Part shown: one piece after another, positions 1 through 7,909 of the stretch
Layout: each line of letters starts with the position of its first letter
Position numbering within the stretch: the first letter of the stretch is position 1
Source: JAHEKO01 sp965212505
GTDB lineage: Bacteria > Acidobacteriota > Thermoanaerobaculia > Multivoradales > JAHEKO01
Length of the DNA stretch: 64,000 bases
Assembly (NCBI GenBank): GCA_965212505.1
Contig: OZ243123.1
Span: 3,410,001-3,474,000 of the forward strand
Reading direction: 5' to 3'
The notes under the pieces: generated by a model
What the model was told of the DNA's origin: nothing
The model's input: only the letters and a program-made list of their open reading frames with translations
Database searches by the model: none
Made by a program: the position numbers and the translations under genes

Positions 1-1
1 G

Positions 2-1984
2 ATGGGCCTCCTCGACGTCGGTCTCAACCAGATCACGCTCGCCGCCCTCATCATGGCGCTCGGCATGATGGTCGACAATGCGATCGTCGTCGCCGAGTCG
101 ATCATGGTGAAGATGGAGCACGGGACTCGGCCCAAGCAGGCGGCGGTCGAATCGTGCGCGGAGCTCTTCACGCCGCTGCTCATCTCTACCCTCACCACAT
201 CGGTGGCCTTCTTGGCTTTCTATCTGGCGGAGTCCACGATGGGCGACATCGTCGGCCCGATCTTTGTCGTGATCTCCCTGGCTCTGTTGTCGTCCTGGGT
301 CCTCGCGTTGACCGTGATCACCATGCTCTGCGCGCTCTTTTTGAGAGTTCAGGCGAGTCAGGCAAAGGCGAGCCTCATCGATCGCGTGATCCTGTGGCTC
401 AAGGCTTATTACAGGAAGCTCATTCTGATCGCACTGGGTCGAAAGTACATCGTGGTGCCCGCTGTCTTTGCCGCGTTCCTCCTCTCATTGGTGGGATTCA
501 AGTTCATTCCGTTCAACTTCTTCCCAGACAGCGATCGGAACCTGATCACCGTCGACGTGAACCTGCCCCTCGGCACACGCATCGAACGAACCACCGAGGT
601 GGTCGAGCAAATCGAGCGCTACATGACCGCGTCCCTACAGGTCACGAGCGATCGCGAGCACGGAGTCCTCGACTGGTCGGCCTACATCGGCAAAGGACCG
701 GAGTCGTACGACCTCGGCTACAGCCCAGACGAGGCGAACTCGAGCTACGCGCACATTTTGGTCAACACGTCCTCGCACGCCTCAAACAACGCGGTCATCT
801 CCGAGCTCGATCAGTTCTGCTTCCGCACCTTCCCCAACGCGGACATCAAGGTGGCGCCGCTAGGTGGCGGTGGCGGCGGTACGCCGATCGAGGTCAAAGT
901 CTCCGGCGACGATCCGGACGTGTTGGCCCGGATCGCAGAGACCATCAAACTCAAGCTCTCTTCCGCCGCGGGTACGAAGAACGTCAAAGACGACTGGGGA
1001 CCCAAAAGCAAGAAGTTCGTCGTGGAGATCGACCAGACCCGAGCGCAAACTGCCGGGGTCACAAGCCAGGACGTCGCCTCCTCGCTGCAGACGGTTCTGG
1101 ACGGGTTCCGGACAGGCGAGTATCGCGAAGGAGACAAGTCGATTCCGATCGTGATGCGAAGTCGGGCGAGCCAGCAACAGAGCCTCGCGGCCCTCGAGAC
1201 GCTGAACGTTCTGGCGCAGAACTCCGGGCGAAGCGTGCCACTCTTGCAGGTGGCCTCGATCCTCCCGGAGTGGCAGTACTCGAAGATCAAACGGCTCGAC
1301 CTGTTCAGGACCATCAACGTGTCGAGCGAGCTGGCGGAGAACGGCAACGCAGCTGCCGTTGTCGCTGAACTGAGACCCTGGCTAGATGATCAGGCGGCAG
1401 CGTGGCCGAACGGGTACACCTACCGGCTCGGCGGCGATGCGGAGAACACGGCCGAGAACATGGGCGCCGTCATCAACTACCTGCCTCTTTCGGGCGCGAT
1501 CATCATCTTGCTTCTGATCATCCAATTCAACTCGGCTCGAAAGATGGCGATGGTGACCCTGACGATCCCGCTCGGGATCATCGGCGTGGTGCTCGGCCTT
1601 CTGATCTTCCGCGAGCCCTTTGGCTTCATGCCCTTTCTCGGCGTGATCTCCCTGGCCGGGATCGTGATCAACAATGCCATCGTCCTGATCGACCGGATCG
1701 AGATCGAGCAGCGCGACCTGAAGCGAAACGACCAGGAGGCCGTGATCGCCGCGTGCCTACAGCGCTTTCGCCCCATCGTGCTGGCGACCTTCACCACCGT
1801 CCTCGGGCTACTCCCGCTCTACCTGAGCGGCGGAGAGATGTGGGAGGGGATGGCCGTGAGCATCATGGTGGGCCTTCTGTGCGGAACGGTAATCACGTTG
1901 GTGTTCATCCCGACGCTCTACAGCATCCTCTTCCGGGTCGACTACCGTGGCTACCAACTCGACGAAGACAGTCTCGCGCTCTGA
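2..1984 (+). CDS. RND efflux pump permease, 3' part (5' end outside window)
   Basis: This is the C-terminal 660 residues of an inner-membrane RND permease, the proton-driven pump of a tripartite efflux system. The reading frame is already open at the window edge and the first residues lie in the first transmembrane bundle, so the true start is upstream. Visible parts are the TM4-type motif MVDNAIVVAES, the second periplasmic porter loop with a glycine-rich turn near residue 290, and the second TM bundle with GIVINNAIVLID. The proton-relay pair that is Asp-Asp in AcrB reads Asp-Asn here, and the TM10-type Lys is absent. This fits a non-AcrB subgroup of the family. The substrate cannot be deduced. 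No partner gene follows. Confidence 0.9.
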   Translation: MGLLDVGLNQITLAALIMALGMMVDNAIVVAESIMVKMEHGTRPKQAAVESCAELFTPLLISTLTTSVAFLAFYLAESTMGDIVGPIFVVISLALLSSWVLALTVITMLCALFLRVQASQAKASLIDRVILWLKAYYRKLILIALGRKYIVVPAVFAAFLLSLVGFKFIPFNFFPDSDRNLITVDVNLPLGTRIERTTEVVEQIERYMTASLQVTSDREHGVLDWSAYIGKGPESYDLGYSPDEANSSYAHILVNTSSHASNNAVISELDQFCFRTFPNADIKVAPLGGGGGGTPIEVKVSGDDPDVLARIAETIKLKLSSAAGTKNVKDDWGPKSKKFVVEIDQTRAQTAGVTSQDVASSLQTVLDGFRTGEYREGDKSIPIVMRSRASQQQSLAALETLNVLAQNSGRSVPLLQVASILPEWQYSKIKRLDLFRTINVSSELAENGNAAAVVAELRPWLDDQAAAWPNGYTYRLGGDAENTAENMGAVINYLPLSGAIIILLLIIQFNSARKMAMVTLTIPLGIIGVVLGLLIFREPFGFMPFLGVISLAGIVINNAIVLIDRIEIEQRDLKRNDQEAVIAACLQRFRPIVLATFTTVLGLLPLYLSGGEMWEGMAVSIMVGLLCGTVITLVFIPTLYSILFRVDYRGYQLDEDSLAL

Positions 1985-2032
1985 CATCAAAGCGACACAC
2001 CTGGCGGACTAGCTCCGCGCGGAGCCTTTCCG

Positions 2033-2422
2033 CTAGGAGCAGGAGACTTGAAACTCCAGGGCGACGCTGCCGTTCATCGGCACCTGCACGGCTCGAGAGC
2101 CCGGGTCGACCGAGCAGTTCGCCGCGACGCCGCTCAACGTCACCGTGTAGGTGCGCTCGGAGACGACCGAATGGACCAGCATGTCGTTGCTCCCGATGGG
2201 TCGCGTGGCATCGAACTCGGCTCCGGCTATCCGAACCTGGTAGCCATCGGAATCGGCATTCGCACCCAGCGTTTGAGTTTTGAGCTCCAAGGAGCCCATA
2301 CGAACGTCGACGATGCCGCTTCCGCTACACGCGGCATTGAGCAGAGCGCTAGCCAACATCAGGGTGACGGCGAGGGAGTTGAGTCTCTTCCTTCGGGCGA
2401 TCTTTCGAGATGTAGTGAACAT
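2033..2422 (-). CDS. Putative lipoprotein with C-terminal beta-sandwich-like domain
   Basis: A 129-residue protein with an Arg/Lys-rich N-terminus, a hydrophobic stretch and a lipobox (LLNAAC) near residue 32, so it is probably lipid-anchored after signal peptidase II cleavage. The mature part is rich in beta-forming residues and ends with a pattern of alternating Val, Gly and Cys (GVAANC and FQVSCS), with two Cys that could form a disulfide. Such short domains are common in secreted proteins of soil and marine bacteria, but I do not recognise a named family. It is convergent with the RND gene and is followed on its own strand by no close partner. Confidence 0.65.
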   Translation of the reverse strand: MFTTSRKIARRKRLNSLAVTLMLASALLNAACSGSGIVDVRMGSLELKTQTLGANADSDGYQVRIAGAEFDATRPIGSNDMLVHSVVSERTYTVTLSGVAANCSVDPGSRAVQVPMNGSVALEFQVSCS

Positions 2423-2488
2423 GTTTCTTGCTCCAGTACTTCGTTGATTGCAAGAGCGCCGAGCTTTCGAGCTCGGTCGCGCAGCGCG

Positions 2489-3178
2489 CTATGGGGTAGG
2501 GGAAATGTCCTGTCTGGCCCTCTCCAGGGCCTCGAGGACCCGATCGAGGCCGAACCCGAACTCTGGATCGAAGTGAGCTGCCTGGCGGTGACCGTCCGCA
2601 GCGGCAAATCGAGACTCCATCAGCCAGCCCATCATCTCTAGGAGATAGGGGTGCTCCTCGACAGTGACCCGAGGTTGAAGCGCCGCCGCAACCTCGGGCA
2701 GATCGTTGGGCTCGAACGGCCAGCTCACCTCTTGGAGAACAAAACCGTAGATGAAACTGCTGATCGTCAGCTGCGCACGGAAGGCCAGTTCGGTCGAGAA
2801 GCCCGCTTGTCGTAGGGCCCTGATCACCGCTTCGCTATAGCGAAACCGTACGCCGCTCGGCGTCACGCGAGACTCGACCAGAGGGGCGGCCCAGGGGTGG
2901 CGCAGCAAGACCCGGCGCACCGAGACGGCCGTCTCTCGCAAGGCGTCCATCCAGGGCTCCTCGTCTGAGGGCAGAGCGAACTCTCCGACGACAAACTCGA
3001 CCACGCCGTCGAGCAGATCGTCCTTGTTGGCGACGTGGTGGTAGAGCGACATCGCTTCGACACCGAGCTCTCGACCGAGCTTCCTCATGGTGAGGGACGC
3101 GATCCCGTTCTCGTCGGCGAACGAGACGGCGGCACGCAGTACGCGTTCGCGAGTCAGGTGCGCGCGGGCGGGGGTCAT
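2489..3178 (-). CDS. TetR/AcrR family transcriptional regulator
   Basis: A 229-residue repressor. Residues about 8-55 form the TetR helix-turn-helix, including GIASLTMRKLGRELGV followed by MSLYHHVANKDDLLD, where the YHHV recognition segment is typical. The remainder is all-helical, like the TetR C-terminal ligand-binding domain. Its ATG overlaps the stop of the upstream oxidoreductase (ATGA), so the two genes form one operon and are translationally coupled. It probably represses its own operon through the inverted repeats at 4351-4379. The ligand is unknown. Confidence 0.9.
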   Translation of the reverse strand: MTPARAHLTRERVLRAAVSFADENGIASLTMRKLGRELGVEAMSLYHHVANKDDLLDGVVEFVVGEFALPSDEEPWMDALRETAVSVRRVLLRHPWAAPLVESRVTPSGVRFRYSEAVIRALRQAGFSTELAFRAQLTISSFIYGFVLQEVSWPFEPNDLPEVAAALQPRVTVEEHPYLLEMMGWLMESRFAAADGHRQAAHFDPEFGFGLDRVLEALERARQDISPTP

Positions 3179-4281
3179 CGGCTGCCCCTAACGGCAACCA
3201 CGACCTTGCCTCGAGCACGTCCTCGCTCCAGGTAGCGGATCGCCTCCGGCGTTTCACTCAGCGAGTACGTGCGATCGATGACCGGTTCGATCTGGCCCGC
3301 GTCGACGAGTTCGGCGAGGTACTCGAGATCTTCCCGGCTACGCTTCGTGTCGACCGACGTCAGGGTCTGGCCCACGAACCGGGACAGCACCGCCGCTTGA
3401 ATCAACCGCCGCAGGGGCCCGAGCCAGCGGCCCTTCGCCTCTCCGCTACTCTGGATGAGCGTACCGGTCGGGGCCAGCAAGCCGACACAGTCCGACGGCG
3501 ACCGCATCCCCGCCAGCTGAAAGATGACGTCGTATCGACTGTCGGCCCGCCAGAAGTCTTCTCGCGTGTAGTCGATGACCTGGTCCGCTCCGAGTGATCG
3601 CACGAGATCCAGATTCCTCGTGCTGCACACTCCGGTGACCTCAGCACCGAACGTCTTGGCGATCTGCACCGCGAACGTGCCGACGCCGCCGGAAGCACCG
3701 ATGATCAAGATTCTCTGCCCGGCTTCGATCCCGGCTACGTCTCGTAGGCCCTGTAGCGCCGTCAGTGCAGCGAGAGGAATCGCCGCCGCCTCCTCGTAAC
3801 TCAGGCTGCCCGGTTTCCGGGCCACCTGGCCGGCCGGAGCCGAGACGTACTCGGCGAAAGCTCCGGCGGCGACACCGAAGACGTCGTCTCCAGGTCGCAG
3901 GTGCGTCACGCCCTGGCCGACCGCCTCCACCTGACCCGCAAAATCGACGCCAAGACAGCTCGCCTTCGGGCCTCGCAATCCGGTGAACAGCCGCATGAAG
4001 TACGGCTCACCTCGCATGAAGTGCCAGTCGTAAGGGTTGGCTGCTGCGGCAGCTACCTTCACCAGTACCGAGCCCTTGCCGGCAACGGGCCTGCTTGCTC
4101 TCTCCAGCTGGAGAACCTCTGGGGAGCCGTACTCGCGATAGGCGATCGCCCTCATCGTCTGCGCTCGACGAACGAAGGGCTCGCTGAGGTTGTCATCAGA
4201 CGCTGGTGCGTCCTGGGGCTTGGCCGGGGTTGGTCTCGAATGGCGGGAGTCGTAGTGCGGCTTTGTCTTCAACGGTTCCAT
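3175..4281 (-). CDS. NAD(P)-dependent quinone oxidoreductase-type alcohol dehydrogenase
   Basis: A 368-residue medium-chain dehydrogenase/reductase. The core begins near residue 45 (MRAIAYREYGSPEVL). A GroES-like domain contains NPYDWHFMRGEP and GVDFAGQVEAVG. The Rossmann fold shows ILIIGASGGVGTFAVQIAK. No structural zinc Cys cluster is visible, which fits the zinc-independent quinone reductase branch. I chose the ATG at 4281 because AGGAGAG lies just upstream; this adds a poorly conserved Lys/Pro-rich N-terminal tail of about 44 residues. An internal start at MRAIAYR is possible. It overlaps the downstream TetR gene by 4 nt, so its substrate may be the regulator's inducer. Confidence 0.85.
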   Translation of the reverse strand: MEPLKTKPHYDSRHSRPTPAKPQDAPASDDNLSEPFVRRAQTMRAIAYREYGSPEVLQLERASRPVAGKGSVLVKVAAAAANPYDWHFMRGEPYFMRLFTGLRGPKASCLGVDFAGQVEAVGQGVTHLRPGDDVFGVAAGAFAEYVSAPAGQVARKPGSLSYEEAAAIPLAALTALQGLRDVAGIEAGQRILIIGASGGVGTFAVQIAKTFGAEVTGVCSTRNLDLVRSLGADQVIDYTREDFWRADSRYDVIFQLAGMRSPSDCVGLLAPTGTLIQSSGEAKGRWLGPLRRLIQAAVLSRFVGQTLTSVDTKRSREDLEYLAELVDAGQIEPVIDRTYSLSETPEAIRYLERGRARGKVVVAVRGSR

Positions 4282-4350
4282 GCTCTCTCCTCGGGTTTCA
4301 TGGGCGCGTGGCGTACGAGGTCTCGGTGTTCGTTCGTCGCCGCCCGCAGA

Positions 4351-4379
4351 CTTACTACGTAAGTTTACGGCGTAAGTTT
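4351..4379. promoter_or_regulatory. Operator-like tandem inverted repeats upstream of the oxidoreductase-TetR operon
   Basis: CTTAC-TAC-GTAAG at 4351-4363 is a perfect 5-3-5 inverted repeat. A second, shorter one (TTAC-GGC-GTAA) lies at 4365-4375. The nonamer CGTAAGTTT occurs at 4358-4366 and again at 4371-4379, 13 nt apart. The site lies 70-98 nt upstream of the oxidoreductase start and about 90 nt before the divergent DUF1566 gene. TetR proteins usually bind such palindromes near the promoter they control. Binding by the local TetR protein is inferred from position. Confidence 0.5.
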
Positions 4380-4470
4380 CACAAACACAACTCCCGCCAA
4401 CCACTTGAATGAGCCAAACCGAACAGCAACCACGCCTTGGCTAACGAACCGAGCTGGAAGGAGAACTCTC

Positions 4471-5175
4471 ATGATCAATCGGCCGACAGTCGGTCTTCTC
4501 ACAGTGCTCGTCTTGTCAGCGGCCCACCCTGCAGCCGCGCAGAAGGCGATCTCGACAGACGGCGTCGTGCACTCGAGCTCGGGCGGCTTCAAGTTCCCCG
4601 ACGGCTCGGTACAAACCTCGGTCGCCCAGGGCGGCTCGGCGTTCGTCGAAGACTCCGGCGTCGACGCCAGCCAGTGCTTCGACGCGGACGGCAACGCTCG
4701 AAATTGCGCCGGGACCGGGGAGGACGGCGAGACACTCGCGGGGGTGACGTGGCCCACGCCCCGGTTTGCGAACAACGGTGACGGAACCATCACCGATCAC
4801 CTGACGGGCTTGATCTGGCTCGAAGACGCGAACTGCTCCGGTGGCGGAGCTTGGCAGGACTCCTTGGACTGGATCGAGTCCTTCAACACTTCGGCAGTCG
4901 CTTGCACCAACTACGCGGCGATGACGTTCTCCGACTGGCGACTCCCGAACGTCAAAGAGCTCCTGAGCCTGGTCGACTACGGCGAATGGGACCCGGCGCT
5001 TCCCTCCGGGCACCCGTTCGCGAGTGTGGAGACGTTGGGCGCCAACTACTGGTCCTCGTCCTCCTACTTCCCCTTCCCCAACAACGGCTGGGGTGTGTCC
5101 ATGCTGACGGGTACTGCCACCCAGAGCCCCAAACCTGCCGGCGGCTTCGTCTGGCCGGTCCGGGGCGGCAAATGA
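4471..5175 (+). CDS. Secreted DUF1566 (Lcl C-terminal-like) domain protein, copy A
   Basis: A 234-residue protein with a Sec signal peptide ending near AAAQ (residue 23). After it comes a short GGFKFPDGSVQTS motif, which resembles the FPDGT/SVQ segments found at the base of many secreted or fibre-like proteins. The DUF1566 domain (about residues 85-234) shows ITDHLTGLIWLEDANC, DWRLPNVKELLSLVDY and YWSSSSY, and ends with FVWPVRGG. DUF1566 has a C-type-lectin-like fold, so a surface binding role is possible but unproven. AAGGAGAA precedes the ATG. The next gene is a paralogue in the same direction. Confidence 0.8.
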   Translation: MINRPTVGLLTVLVLSAAHPAAAQKAISTDGVVHSSSGGFKFPDGSVQTSVAQGGSAFVEDSGVDASQCFDADGNARNCAGTGEDGETLAGVTWPTPRFANNGDGTITDHLTGLIWLEDANCSGGGAWQDSLDWIESFNTSAVACTNYAAMTFSDWRLPNVKELLSLVDYGEWDPALPSGHPFASVETLGANYWSSSSYFPFPNNGWGVSMLTGTATQSPKPAGGFVWPVRGGK

Positions 5176-5210
5176 GCGGCCCTCTGGGAGTCGAAAGAAA
5201 GGAGCAGGAG

Positions 5211-5927
5211 ATGAGGACAACCTCGAAGAGATGGCTCGCGGCGACCGCCGCTCTCATGGTCGTACTGGGGCTCACGAGCGGACCCTTGGCGACGCAGACG
5301 ACGATCTCCGCTGACGGCATCATCGAATCGACATCCGGCGGCTTCATGTTCCCTGACGGTTCCGTTCAATCGACGGCGTCCGGGGGCGGAACGGCCCACG
5401 TCGAGGACACCGGACAGACCGGCTGCTGGGACGACCAGGGCGCCTCGCGCGGCTGTAGCGGAACCGGCGAAGACGGCGAGCTTCTCGCTGGCGTCCCGTG
5501 GCCGACCCCGCGCTTCGTCGACAACGGAGACGGCACGGTCACGGACCGTCTGACCGGACTGATGTGGCTCCAGGACGCGGACTGCCCGGACGGACAGATC
5601 GGCTGGCAGGCGGCCCTCGATTGGGTCGCGTCGCTCAACAGCTCCGCGATCGCTTGCGCGAACTATGCGGCGATGACCTACGACGACTGGCGCCTGCCGA
5701 ACATTCGCGAACTGGCGAGCCTGGTCGACTTCGGCGAAACCGATCCCGCGCTTCCCGCCGGGCACCCCTTCGTCAGCGCGCAGTCCGTCTTCTACTGGTC
5801 GTCGACAACCCACGTCTCGACTCCGGCGAATGCCTGGAGCGTCAACCTCGCGACCGGCAAACCCAGCGACTCGGGCGACAAGGACAGCTTCACGGACTCC
5901 GTCTGGCCGGTGCGCGGCGGGCAGTAG
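5211..5927 (+). CDS. Secreted DUF1566 (Lcl C-terminal-like) domain protein, copy B
   Basis: A 238-residue paralogue of the preceding gene, 35 nt downstream, with a good ribosome site (AAAGGAG, with a second GGAG nearer the ATG). It keeps the same plan: signal peptide, GGFMFPDGSVQST segment, then DUF1566 with VTDRLTGLMWLQDADC, DWRLPNIRELASLVDF, FYWSSTTH and a terminal VWPVRGG. The two copies align end to end but differ in most third codon positions, so the duplication is not recent. The pair is probably co-transcribed and may form a heteromeric surface protein. This is an inference from arrangement only. Confidence 0.8.
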   Translation: MRTTSKRWLAATAALMVVLGLTSGPLATQTTISADGIIESTSGGFMFPDGSVQSTASGGGTAHVEDTGQTGCWDDQGASRGCSGTGEDGELLAGVPWPTPRFVDNGDGTVTDRLTGLMWLQDADCPDGQIGWQAALDWVASLNSSAIACANYAAMTYDDWRLPNIRELASLVDFGETDPALPAGHPFVSAQSVFYWSSTTHVSTPANAWSVNLATGKPSDSGDKDSFTDSVWPVRGGQ

Positions 5928-5945
5928 AGCGCGGGGCTCGATCGG

Positions 5946-6248
5946 TTACCTCGCCTCGAGCTCCGAGCGCAGCCAGGCCTTGCTCTTGCCCCAGTCCCTT
6001 TGCACCGTCCGGAGGCTCAGATCGAGAGCCTCTGCGGTCTCCGCTTCGCTCAAGCCGAGGAAGTAGCAACACTCGAAGACCCTCGCCAAACGATCGTTGA
6101 GGCTCGCCAGCTGCTCGAGGACGCCATCGATTGCCAGCACTGGCTCAGGTTGTCGATCGACCGGCACTCGAGTCAGATCGAGACAGGCTGTAACCTCAAC
6201 CCGTCTGACTCGGTACAAGAGGGCGCAATGAGAGTTCACTTCCGCCAA
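5946..6248 (-). pseudogene. ECF sigma factor remnant (region 4 only, TIGR02999-like)
   Basis: The last 65 or so residues match the C-terminal half of the Acidobacteria/Planctomycetes-type ECF sigma factors: LASLNDRLARVFECCYFLGL, then SEAETAEALDLSLRTVQRDW and a terminal SKAWLRSELE. This is sigma region 4, which recognises the -35 element. Region 2, needed for core binding and -10 melting, is missing. The upstream side runs into the 5' end of the divergent amidohydrolase gene, whose first 20 nt overlap the open frame. I read it as a decayed sigma gene that lost its 5' half. A short functional region-4 protein is less likely. Confidence 0.6.
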
Positions 6249-7829
6249 CCCAAACTGCCCTTCCTGGCACTGGCCCTGTTCCTAGCCTGTGGAGGAACCG
6301 AAGAACCGACGCCCGCCCCTGAGCCGATCGCCAACCTCGACGAGGCACAGGGGGCGACCTGGGCGAGGCTCTGGGAGGAGCAGCAGGCGACGGCTCTGCT
6401 GGTCGAGCTCTCAGAACGCTGGCGCTCCACCGGCCGAGCGCTCCTGGTCGAGGGCGCCACCGTCGTACCGATGACCGGGCGCGGCCCGCTCGCAGAGCAC
6501 TCGGTCGTGGTCGAGGGCGGCGAGTTCCGAGCCGTGACTCCGTCGGCGGAAGCCCAGGCTCCCGACGACGCGGACCGAGTCGACGCGCACGGGCTCTTCT
6601 TGATTCCCGGCCTGGTCGAGAGCCACTCCCACACCATCAGCAGCCCGAGTCAGCTCCTCGTGTATCTCACCCGCGGTGTCACGACGCTGCGCGAGATGGA
6701 CGGCTTCCCATGGATGCTCGAGGCACGTGCCCAGGCGAGTCGGGGCGAGCTGCTGGCGCCAAGTCTCATCGTGGCCGGACACATCCTCTCGAACCGACCG
6801 TGGGACTTCTACATGACCGGCGTCGACTCGGAGGAGCAGGCCCACGCGTTCGTGCAAGAGCAGGTCGCAGCCGGCTACGACTTCATCAAGATCCACAACT
6901 CGATGCCCGAGCCGCTGTTCGGTGCGATCTTCGAGGCCGCGCGCAAGGCCGGCGTCGACGTCGCGGGACACATCCCGAACGAGATCCCGATTACCGACGC
7001 CATCGCCGCCGGCTTTCGCACGAACGAGCACTTCAAGGGCTACATCTTCGACCAGACACTCCAGATCACCGAGCAGGACTACATCGCAGCCACTCGCGGA
7101 GCCGAGATGTGGCATACCCCGACATTCACGACCTACCACTCTCATCTACGAGGCCCGGAGAGTCGCGCACTCGTGGAGGAAGAGGGTTCCCTTCCTCTCG
7201 TGCCCCGCTGGATGCGTGCGATGTGGCAGCGAGAATCCGAGGCCGAGATCGACCGGGTCACCGAACTGCGGCAAGGCATCTATCCGATGTCTCGGAAGCT
7301 CTTCGCCGACATCCGACCACTGACGAACCGATTCCTGGCCGGAACCGACACCGGCACCTACGCCTACATGGTGCCCGGGTTCGCTCTCCAGGAAGAGGTG
7401 CGAATCTTCGAGGAGCTCGGCATGACGCCGGCCGAGGCGCTTGCGACAGCGACGGTGAATCCATCTCGCGCCTTCCGCCAACAGGGAAGGTTCGGCACCG
7501 TCGAAGTCGGCAAACGAGCTGACTTCGTGCTGCTCGAGGCCAACCCGCTCGACGCCACCACCAGCCTGAGCGAGATCGTGGGGGTCTCTCTACGCGGGCT
7601 CTTTCTCGACCGGCAGCGCCTCGACGAAATCGAACGGCGCCTGAGCAAGATCTTTTCTGAGGAGACTCAGATCCCCCGGCCGACTCGAGCCGCCTTCGAA
7701 GGGTTCGTTGCGCAGAGCAACAAGCTCTCGTCCGCGGGCTGGCCAACGCCAGGCTACGTGATCGATGAGGTCGTTGAGTTCATGAGATCGGCCGGGTTCG
7801 AAGACCTGGCTGATCAACTATCTGGGTAG
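6228..7829 (+). CDS. Amidohydrolase family lipoprotein (imidazolonepropionase/prolidase-like)
   Basis: A 533-residue metal-dependent hydrolase. The ATG at 6228 gives a lipoprotein signal with lipobox LFLACGG, so the enzyme is probably anchored in the periplasm. The metal ligands of the superfamily are visible: HSHT after LIPGLVES, a Lys in DFIKIHNS (possible carbamylated Lys), VAGHIPNE, TNEHFKGY and the Asp in AGTDTGTY. The small beta domain is at the two ends (GRALLVEGATVVPMTG and KRADFVLLEANPLD). The likely reaction is hydrolysis of a cyclic amide or dipeptide; the substrate is unknown. Its 5' end overlaps the sigma remnant on the other strand. Confidence 0.85.
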   Translation: MRVHFRQPKLPFLALALFLACGGTEEPTPAPEPIANLDEAQGATWARLWEEQQATALLVELSERWRSTGRALLVEGATVVPMTGRGPLAEHSVVVEGGEFRAVTPSAEAQAPDDADRVDAHGLFLIPGLVESHSHTISSPSQLLVYLTRGVTTLREMDGFPWMLEARAQASRGELLAPSLIVAGHILSNRPWDFYMTGVDSEEQAHAFVQEQVAAGYDFIKIHNSMPEPLFGAIFEAARKAGVDVAGHIPNEIPITDAIAAGFRTNEHFKGYIFDQTLQITEQDYIAATRGAEMWHTPTFTTYHSHLRGPESRALVEEEGSLPLVPRWMRAMWQRESEAEIDRVTELRQGIYPMSRKLFADIRPLTNRFLAGTDTGTYAYMVPGFALQEEVRIFEELGMTPAEALATATVNPSRAFRQQGRFGTVEVGKRADFVLLEANPLDATTSLSEIVGVSLRGLFLDRQRLDEIERRLSKIFSEETQIPRPTRAAFEGFVAQSNKLSSAGWPTPGYVIDEVVEFMRSAGFEDLADQLSG

Positions 7830-7909
7830 TTTCATCGCGCCGCTGCGGCTGCGGGTGCCTGGCCAGATGGGTTAGCGTCTCTCACACGGTCGCTGGCGCT
7901 TCCGACCCC

